From assembly GCA_023055425.1 (NCBI GenBank), contig JALGPY010000010.1, forward strand, positions 16,837,363-16,901,362: a stretch of 64,000 nucleotides of DNA, read 5' to 3'. The stretch is from Linanthus parryae (taxonomy: Eukaryota; Streptophyta; Magnoliopsida; Ericales; Polemoniaceae). The notes under the pieces are model-generated. The model saw only the letters and a list, made by a program, of their open reading frames with translations. It did no database searches and was not told the DNA's origin. Below are positions 56,294 to 64,000 of the stretch, piece after piece. The number at the start of each line of letters is the position of its first letter. Position 1 is the first letter of the stretch. The translations under genes and the position numbers were made by a program.

Positions 56294-58801
56294 TGAAATA
56301 CCCCATTATTTAGAAACGGGTATTTTTAATTAATATTAGGTGTTAATATGTTGAAACGGGTATTTTATGAAATTATTGAGTGTAAATATAATATTATTAT
56401 AAGTATTTTGTGTTAATATGCTACTATTATATTTTATGATATTATTTGGTGTCAATATGACATTAGTATAAGTATCGGGAGTTAATTTTATTGGTAGAAA
56501 GTTAGTTCTTATTACTATTAACTACTTAGGGATTATTATGTAGTTTTTTCTAACTTATATTGTGTCTTTTAACAAATCACGGGGGTGGTAGTTGTACTAT
56601 GCCTGAACCAGTGGGGGTGAAAGTGTCTTCTCCCTTAAAATTAGTCATCTTCTTCCTCAAACTCTCCCATGGAGGAAGAACTCCATCTCCAACCCCAATT
56701 CTACTACCACCACTCCAAATCTTTATCAAACTTGTTAATTTTCGTACTTATACACTCCTATTTCAATAGAGACCCAATATTGTTCATCAAGAAAAGTAAT
56801 TTTGCCCGAAACATAGTCCGATTCGAAATTGAAAAACTTGAAAGTGGGTTTCCTCATGGCGGTTGAATTCTTCACCTCTCTACCTATATAAACCCATCAA
56901 TTCTCAGATTTTAAACCCACAATCTCAATCCCTCTAACCTCTCAATCTCTCCTTCAATCTCTCTCTCTCTCTCCCGTTCAATCTGTCTCTCTCTCTCACC
57001 CGATGGGCTGCCCCGTCGCCGCCGTTCCGCCGCCGTCCTCCACCGGCGACCTCGCCGTCGTCGTCCGCCCCATCCCCGACGCCACCGTCGGCCTCCACCA
57101 CTCTTTCCCGTCGTCGCTTTTCTCCATCTGTTCGGGTATGGAAAACAAACCCGTCACTCTCTCTCTCTTCTGTTTTTGATTTGTTTCCTTTTTATTTTTT
57201 ACTATCATTGAAAGTTAGGTTAATTGTTAGTAGTTGGGAATGAATCAACAAAGGGTCTGCGGCCCAGTGGTTAAATGCTATCACTTAAGAGCTGGGAGTG
57301 TGTGGGTTGTAGGTTCTAGGTTCGAATCTCACAAGAGACATTCTTTTTATACAAGTTTAAAGTAATCTTTTTGTACTCATCTTTACCCAAAAATAAAAGT
57401 ATATTTTTCTTATTTATAAGTTTATTACAAATTAAAATAAGTTATTTTCTTCAAATAAATTTGTTATTTCTTTTAAATAAAAGTTAGTTTATAACCTATA
57501 TTCTCTACTAAGGCTTGTTTGGTTGGGAGAAACTATTATCTAATCTTATAAGTTATATTTATATAATTATAGCCTAGTATCTTTTTACAAATAATAAACG
57601 TTAGCGTTATAAAGCGTATTTTATTATAAAAGAGGTTGTTCACGTTAACAAGGTTGGGGAGAGTTATTAGGGGATTCATTTCATTTACCTATAGGACTTT
57701 GTGTGCATTATGTTAATTAGGATATTATTAAATTTGTAGGCGACAAATTTCGTTGACGAAGGATACGTCAAGTGTTACTAGGAAGCGATTTGCTTTTGTT
57801 TGATATTCGAGGTAAGTAAACATGCCAGGCCTAGCGCCCATATCTTCTTTCATGTCTAAACTGCTTTTGTGATTTATTGTCTCAAAATTTGAATATTTAC
57901 TTGAACTGTCTATTTGAGAAAGTTTACTGATTTTACAAAGGTGATTCCATCACAACTATCACATGAAATGATAATAAGACGTAATAACGTAAAGTGAAAT
58001 AGTTGTACCGGGGATCAATATTTTGAGCTTTGGTCGATGTGGACTACGTCTCTCGACCCCATTTATTTTATTTTGCTCGGTCGCAACCGCCCCGAGTTCG
58101 CTCCAGTACTTACCTTTCTGGCCGCAAGAAGTCTTAGGGGGGTGTCGACACTTATGGTCTGGTAGCCAGTTATTAGTAGATCTTCCCCGTGTCAACATTG
58201 TAATATATGTGTTTCTGAATGATGGACCTTTATGATTGAGAATTGGAAGTCCCGATTGGACAAATGAGGAAGTTTGGGAATGTTTCCCCAATGGAAATAC
58301 TAAAGTGAAAAGAGTTTGGGAATGTTTCCCCACAAGTGAAGTGATAAAGGAAAAGATTGGTGAATTCTTATTTCATACTTATACTCTTACTCAACAACTT
58401 TGCTCTTCAAACTCACGTGTCATTTTTAAACTGCTTCATAATCTGTTTACATGCTTGGGTGTTGCTTACTCAGTATTTTCCGCTGACTTTGGAAACTGTG
58501 GTGTTTACTTTTGTTTATGCACCACTGGTTTAGGGGGAAGCTTGGATTGAGGGGGAAACGCGACTCATCGTAGAACTAGCATGATTCACATTTATTTTAT
58601 TTAGATTTATTTTAGTTGCCCTGAATTTCTAGATTGGAATAATGTCTATGTTTGTGGCGAGACAAGTTTTAAAGTTTCAATTAATTATTTATGGATTTTG
58701 GATTGGATATTCTGTTATAAAATCTCCTTGTATTCGGGTTTAATCTCGGGTACGGAGTGACATCCCCGGGCTTCCGGCTTGGATCTTTTGGGGGTGTTAC
58801 A
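56294..58801 (+). repeat. S: solo LTR of a related gypsy family
   Basis: 2508 bp, TGAAATACCCCATT to GGGGTGTTACA, flanked by a perfect duplication TTCAG (56289-56293, 58802-58806). There is no internal region. It shares short conserved blocks with U LTRs near the donor-like site (57812) and at 'tctggccgcaagaagtctta' (about 58117). A GC-rich stretch (57000-57130) reads as short frames on both strands but has no recognisable domain. Confidence 0.92.
57812..58533 (+). other. Intron-like segment in solo LTR S
   Basis: Donor CGAG|GTAAGTAAACATGCC at 57812. The acceptor candidate is 'accactggtttag', ending 58533. 722 bases, the same size as in U. Confidence 0.4.
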
Positions 58802-58806
58802 TTCAG

Positions 58807-59146
58807 TTTTTATCATGTGTTAACTAGGTGGCCTGATTATGAGATACATATAAGAGAATATTTTTACTTGACTGGCCATGGGGATGATATTACTCCCATG
58901 ATGGAGGATGAGTATTATAAAGTTTGAGATTTGGTTCTGCAATGAAAATAAGAAGATGCAAATTTGTGTGCAATTTTATACATTATGTGAGATAGTCATG
59001 CTATTTTGAAAAAGATGAGTATGAAGTTCGTGACATATATGAATCTTTTGCAATGTTGATGAACATCATGCTTTACGATATAACTCGTCTTAGGTTTTAC
59101 CCCCATGATAGAATAAGAAATAATATAATAGTGTTAGTGTAGGGAT
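58807..59146 (+). other. U leader, part after solo LTR S
   Basis: Non-coding leader up to the gag ATG at 59147. No gene seen. Confidence 0.7.
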
Positions 59147-60361
59147 ATGACTGATAGACCCCTGCGATACTACACCAGGAGAGCCCACCAAAGACAAATG
59201 GCAGCTGGAGGAGACAACCCGCAGGAGATGGCTCAACTGGTCACCCAAATGGCCAGAATCATTGCTAGGAATGAGGAGAGTGAAGAGCGAAGCTATTCTA
59301 AGAAGATGGCGGATCATAATCCTCGCAAGTTTGCAGGAAAGGAAGACCCCACTGAGTTAGAGGATTGGATCACGAATTTCGAGAAGATACTAAGAGCTGT
59401 CCAATGCCCTGAAGATCAAAAGGTTATCTGTGCAGCCCTTCACTTGACTGGGAAGGCGGGACATTGGTGGACAACCAACCATGAGGTCCTACTGGCTCAA
59501 CCCAACTTTGATTGGGAAGCTTTCAAGGCTGCTATGAGATCAAGGTTCTATCCAAGCCATGTCAGGACAAGGATCTACAACGAGTTCCAAAACCTGAAGC
59601 AGGGAAACGGCTCAGTGACGGACTATTTCGAGAAATTCGTGGAGTTGTCCAGATTCGCGGGAAACACGGTACCTGATGAAGAAAGCAAGGTAGCAAAGTT
59701 CATTGGAGGCCTGCATCTCCAACTGCAGAAAATTATGCGCAGCAGGACTTACGACACATTGCACGAAGCCTATGACTGGGCAGCTGACATGTGGCAAATC
59801 CAAGAGATTCAGGATGAGGTTCGCGGGAAATGCAGGGCGGATGAGGGAGGAAGCAGCAGCAATTCATCAAGAGACAAGATGTTCAAGCCCAACAGTGGAG
59901 GAAACAATCAGAACAGGGGAAACCAGCAGAATAAGGTAGCTCAGCCAGTCCGCCGCTACCACTGCAAGAGATGCCAGCAAAACCACCCTGGAGTTGACTG
60001 TATGGGGAATCTAGTTGTATGCCACAACTGTGGTAGGAGAGGGAATCGATCCTATGAATGTCTAGCTTCACCAGCCAGGAACCAACAAAGGAACCAAGGG
60101 GGAAACTATCAGAGGCAACCCTAGAACAACTATCTGGGAAACCGCCAACAGTATGGGAACCAGCAACCCGGAATCCTGCAGATCGGGTATGGGAACAGGA
60201 ACCCTGGAAATCGCAACAACCAGGGAGATGGCTATGGAAGGCAACCAAACTACAACCAGGGAAATGCAGGACAACATGGAGCTCAGAACCGTAACAACAA
60301 TGCTGGTCAGGGCGGCAACAACAATGTAGCTGGTGCAGGAGGAGCTGGAGCACAGAATGCA
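59147..60361 (+). pseudogene. U gag (two parts split by one stop)
   Basis: It begins at ATG 59147, the first in-frame ATG before conserved gag. The capsid core is at about residues 55-215 (LEDWITNFEKIL, GKAGHWWTTNHE, AAMRSRFYPSH, SVTDYFEKFVELSRF). The nucleocapsid has HPGVDCMGNLVVC and the knuckle CHNCGRRGNRSYEC (residues 292-305), in which the zinc-binding His is Asn. A TAG at 60122-60124 breaks the frame; the Asn/Gly/Gln-rich tail then continues in the same frame into protease. gag and pol share one frame over 3 kb. Confidence 0.92.
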
Positions 60362-61033
60362 AATGTGGGAAGGATTGCTGTCATCACCAAGGCAGAGGCT
60401 GATGCTGCTTATGGAGTTGTCACAGGTACTTTCCTTATCCATGAGCAACCAGCTTTTATATTATTTGATTCTGGTGCATCATACTCATTCATATCATCAT
60501 CATTCGCGGAGAAATTGAGTTTGAATAATCATGCTAAGAAATCTGTCCCAGTTGCAACTCCCACTGGCAAAATAACAGTATGTGACACCGTATTCGAAGG
60601 GGTAGCAGTGAAAATCCTAGCATACACCATGCCTGCAGACTTGATTAAGTTTGATCTTAGAGGCCTAGATTTCATCGTAAGGATGGATTGGCTTAGTAAA
60701 TATTGAGCCGTCATCGATTGTCATGATCAGACGGTTCGGTTGAGAGGACCCAACGGTGAGAGGATCTCTTACCGTGGAATCACGGAGGAGCCTTGTATCA
60801 GACTATTTTCAGCACTGACCATAGTCAACCAAGTGAAGAAAGGGAACTCTGCCTACTTATGTTACATACAAGATGTTTCCAAGAAGGAGAATGTCCTAGA
60901 AGAGATACGAGTTGTAAGAGAATTTCCTGACGTATTCCCAGACGAGATTCCAGGAATGCCACCAAGAAGAGAGTTGTAATTTACTCTGGACTTAGTTCCT
61001 GGAACCGCACCAATCTCAAAAGCACCGTATCGG
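60362..61033 (+). pseudogene. U protease and RT approach (two stops)
   Basis: Aspartic protease with active site DSGAS at about 60470 (ILFDSGASYSFISS) and the second conserved part 'GLDFIVRMDWLSKY'. A TGA at 60704-60706 follows directly. The frame continues ('RLRGPNGERISYRG', 'VVREFPDVFPDEIPGMPPRREL') to a TAA at 60977-60979, then reads into RT. No frameshift in this stretch. Confidence 0.92.
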
Positions 61034-62301
61034 ATGGCACCAGCAGAACTGAAGGAGCTAAAGGAGAAATTACAAGAACTCCTAGATAAGGGGTACATAC
61101 GACCAAGTGTGTCACCCTGGGGAGCACCAGTGCTTTTCGTGAAGAAGAAAGATGGAAGCTTGAGGCTATGCATTGACTACCGCCAGTTGAACAGTGCAAC
61201 CATCAAGAATAAGTACCCTCTACCCCGGATTGACGTTCTCTTCGATCAACTACAAGGGGCTAATGTTTTCTCCAAGATTGATTTGAGATCAGGGTACCAT
61301 CAGCTTCGGGTAACTGAGTTGGATATCCCGAAGACAACTTTTAGAACGAGATATGGCCACTATGAGTTCACTGTGATGCCTTTTGGTTTGACCAATGCAC
61401 CTGCAGTATTCATGGATTTGATGAACCGAGTAATGAGGCCATTTCTAGATCGATTCGTCGTCGTCTTTATTGATGACATCCTTGTGTACTCGAAGAGCGA
61501 GGAAGATCACGAGGAACATCTCAGAGAAGTGTTGCAGACTTTGAGACAAGAAAGGTTGTATGCTAAGCTGTCCAAATGTGAGTTTTGGCTGGATCGTGTT
61601 CCATTTCTGGGTCACATCATCTCAAAGGAAGGAATATCAGTGGACCTAGGAAAGATTCCAGCCGTCAAAGATTGGCCAACACCGAAGAATGTATCCGAGA
61701 TAAGGAGTTTCCTTGGCTTAGCCGGTTACTGCAGGTGTTTTGTGAAGGACTTCTCCAAGATTGCCAGGCCACTGACAGCACTGACAAAGAAGGCAGTAAA
61801 ATACTTGTGGAGCGGAAGTTGCGAAGAAGCGTTTCAGACACTGAAGGAAAAGCTAACTACAGCACCAATTTTGGCTCTACCGAATGATTCAGGCGAGTTC
61901 GAGGTATACAGCGATGCATCGAAGAAGGGGCTAGGATGTGTGCTCATGCAAGACAGAAGGGTGATTGCCTATGCATCGAAGTAGGTGAAACCCCATGAAG
62001 AGAACTATGCTACTCACGACTTGGAGTTGGAAGCAATTGTTTTCGCGCTAAAGATATGGAGACATCACCTGTACGGAGCAGTCTGTAAACTTTACACAGA
62101 TCACCGCAGCCTAAAGTACATCTTCACGCAGAAGGAACTGAACAACTGACAAAGGAACTCATCAAAGACTACGACTTGCATATCCAGTACCACGAAGGGA
62201 AGGAAAACGTAGTCGCTGACGCATTGACTCGAAAGGCGAGTCATGCCTTGAACGCAATGATAGTTTTAGAAGAATGGCTATGCCACGAATTCAGAAAGCT
62301 C
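61034..62301 (+). pseudogene. U reverse transcriptase and RNase H (truncated)
   Basis: RT with 'CIDYRQLN', '[12 protein letters not shown]', '[10 protein letters not shown]' and the catalytic FIDD at 61466-61477. The thumb/connection follows ([19 protein letters not shown]). RNase H begins with [16 protein letters not shown] at 61982-61984 interrupts it. '[27 protein letters not shown]' and '[11 protein letters not shown]' follow in the same frame. A small deletion near 62148 shifts the frame for 'DLHIQYHEGKENVVADALTRK'. The sequence ends at CHEFRKL (62301), 20 bases before the end of U. Integrase, expected next, is found instead at 51355. Confidence 0.93.
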
Positions 62302-62321
62302 AGGAAACGAGGGGTGTTGCA
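62302..62321 (+). repeat. U LTR terminal 20 bases
   Basis: AGGAAACGAGGGGTGTTGCA matches the last 20 bases of the complete U LTR (56099-56118) apart from two substitutions. Coding sequence joins it through a short similarity ('gctc-gg'). Confidence 0.85.
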
Positions 62322-62326
62322 GTTGC

Positions 62327-64000
62327 TTTCTCTCCAGCTACACCTAGTCTACCTCCTTCTCCCAAATCACCATCAATCTCCTCTCTTGCCCTCCTCATTA
62401 CTACTGCTCTTCTCTTCTTAATCATCTTCATCCTCTTCTCCTTCACCTCCAAACCTCTGCTCTTTTTTTGCCGAGATACCCAACAATCACCATCACCAAA
62501 CACCACTTCCATCACCACCACCTTCACCTCAACCACTGCTCGACCTCTCCGCCTCTCATCTCCATCACCCTCTCTCCCTTCTCTGGTTTACCGAACCCAA
62601 CACAACCACCCCGTACACCACCACGACCACCGAACATCACCACCGACGAAACCACCATCACCACCATCTCCTCCAACACCCCAAGCCTCTTCTCTAGCTC
62701 TATTCCCTCTCTATCCCTCTCGTTGACTTGGCCAGAAATAGCAGCCAGCAGCTGCAACAACCGAAGCACTCAAAACCGCTGCCACGTCCATTTATGGCAG
62801 CCATTAAAGCTCGACCTGAGCTTTTCACCAGACGAACCCAGCGACACCCAGCTCGTTTTGACGCTCTCTCCGCGTTCCCGAGCAGCTGAGGAGCCTCCAA
62901 GTCAAGCCGTAAGGCAGCCGGAGACTCCCCGTCGAACGCCGCCGCGAACCCACCGACCGGAACTCAACCCTATCCGTTTCTTTGCCGTTTTTCTTCGTTC
63001 TTGGTGTGGGTATGCTCTAAATATCGTCCTCGTTGTTTCGTGATAGTCAAAATTATATTTTTATAGCTTGAATCTGCGTTTGGATCGAGTTCGGTTGAAG
63101 AGATAACTTTGTTTGCCGTAGGTGTAAGCTTGGGGGGTCATTTTGTATTTTACAGAAACTTTAGGGGGCTGTTTGTATGTTATAAAACTCTGCGGGAGTT
63201 TTTTGTATCTACAAGTTAAAGTTTCATTAAATATTTAATTAAAAGTTAATTAGCTTTTATATTATGAAAATAATTGTATAATTTGGAATTAAAAACTTGA
63301 GAAAGAGTATTCTGTTAATTTGACAAGATTAAAATTAGTTTGTTAATTATTTATAATAGGTTTTTCAAAAGAATTAGTTTTGTTAATTATTATTTTATTA
63401 ATGTAAAGTAAATTAGTTTTGAACAAAATTTTAATTGTGAAATATTAAGAAATTTCTTCTTCAATTAGGAATATCACTTTTGAAATTATAAGTACTACTT
63501 TTAAATTGAAATTCTAATTTTTGTACAATTTTTAAATATCATACTTGGAATATTATATAATTTTGTCTCCGTAAAAATTTATTATTTATCGTTTGAATTT
63601 CCTTAAAATCGTTTACGGGTTTATAACTACCTTCGGGGAATCCGATTAGAGCTGTCACTCATCGTCGTTCGTTTTTGAATCGAACTTGTGTGTGATTAGG
63701 ACTATCTGTGTTTGTTTGTAGAGCCCCACTTCGTAGCACCAGGCATTGTATACCAGTAGTGCGACTTGCGTATCTTCGGCTCTCACGGTGAGTATTCATG
63801 CTTAGTCTCGTGAGCTTATCTTCTTTCGTGTCAAAACGTGATTTAGGTCTTGTCTCAAAATATATGCTTAGTTTGCGTGCCAATTCCTTTCATGTGATAT
63901 ACTTGTTTTATTTGAAAATAATTGACGCACCTTATTTCGATTTTCCTAAACTTGTCGTACTTGCTTTTAAATCGTCACTTTACTACTCGTCTTCAAATTG
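62327..64000 (+). repeat. V LTR copy 3, right part (cut by window edge)
   Basis: It continues V LTR copy 3 after U and matches about 42549-44223 of copy 2. It includes the CCACC/CT-rich block (62330-62960) and a donor-like G|GTGAGT at 63788. About 1 kb of this LTR should lie beyond the window. The frames in it are shadows of low-complexity DNA. Confidence 0.92.

Larger units (their letters stand above)
48364..62321 (+). mobile_element. U: Tekay/Del-type chromovirus in permuted order
   Basis: A 13.96-kb insertion in V LTR copy 3 with a perfect target duplication GTTGC. It starts TGTAATACCCCG and ends GTGTTGCA. The order inside is abnormal: LTR (48364-51333), short filler, integrase plus chromodomain (51355-52785), complete LTR (53026-56118), primer site and leader, gag-protease-RT-RNase H (59147-62301), then only about 20 bp of LTR end. 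In a normal element gag to integrase lies between two LTRs. The two internal halves are complementary. A solo LTR S lies in the leader. Confidence 0.9.

Overview
This window looks like nuclear heterochromatin of a flowering plant, probably pericentromeric. It consists almost entirely of LTR retrotransposons inserted into one another. I found no host gene, no structural RNA gene and nothing bacterial. Support comes from tRNA-Met and tRNA-Asp primer-binding sites, polypurine tracts, TG...CA LTR ends with 5-bp target duplications, and decayed Ty1/copia and Ty3/gypsy polyproteins. No species can be named from the sequence.

Left part (1-8447): the 3' end of a SIRE-like copia LTR (1-1098) lies in a copia reverse transcriptase/RNase H remnant (copia A, with 3' LTR 2692-4111). 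Next comes the 3' end of a second copia (B, 4112-4770). A minus-strand copia (W) sits in B's LTR: LTR 4771-5375, internal 5376-8447, integrase missing.

Nested tower (8448-39215): W's gag is split by an Athila-like gypsy, Z. Z's gag-pol is split by a non-coding gypsy derivative, Y (10817-35963). Y is split by a SIRE-like copia, X (14145-33937). X's accessory ORF is split by a second, minus-strand member of the Y family, Y' (23815-32255). X's 5' LTR also carries a small DNA transposon (15048-15991). The order of insertion is B, W, Z, Y, X, Y'. Y' keeps gag and protease; Y has lost them. X carries many dispersed copies of a 16-bp palindrome.

Right part (39215-64000): element V is a gag-only gypsy derivative arranged as LTR(partial)-gag-LTR-gag-LTR. 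Its third LTR is split at 48363/62327 by U (48364-62321), a Tekay/Del-type chromovirus with target duplication GTTGC. U is in permuted order: LTR, integrase-chromodomain, LTR, gag-protease-RT-RNase H, then about 20 bp of LTR end. U's leader holds a related solo LTR, S (56294-58801).

No element is a complete functional unit. Most frames carry nonsense codons, frameshifts, lost catalytic residues or missing domains. The most unusual features are the permuted element U, the palindrome family in X, the paired Y/Y' deletion derivatives, and an intron-like module shared by the long LTRs of U, V and S.
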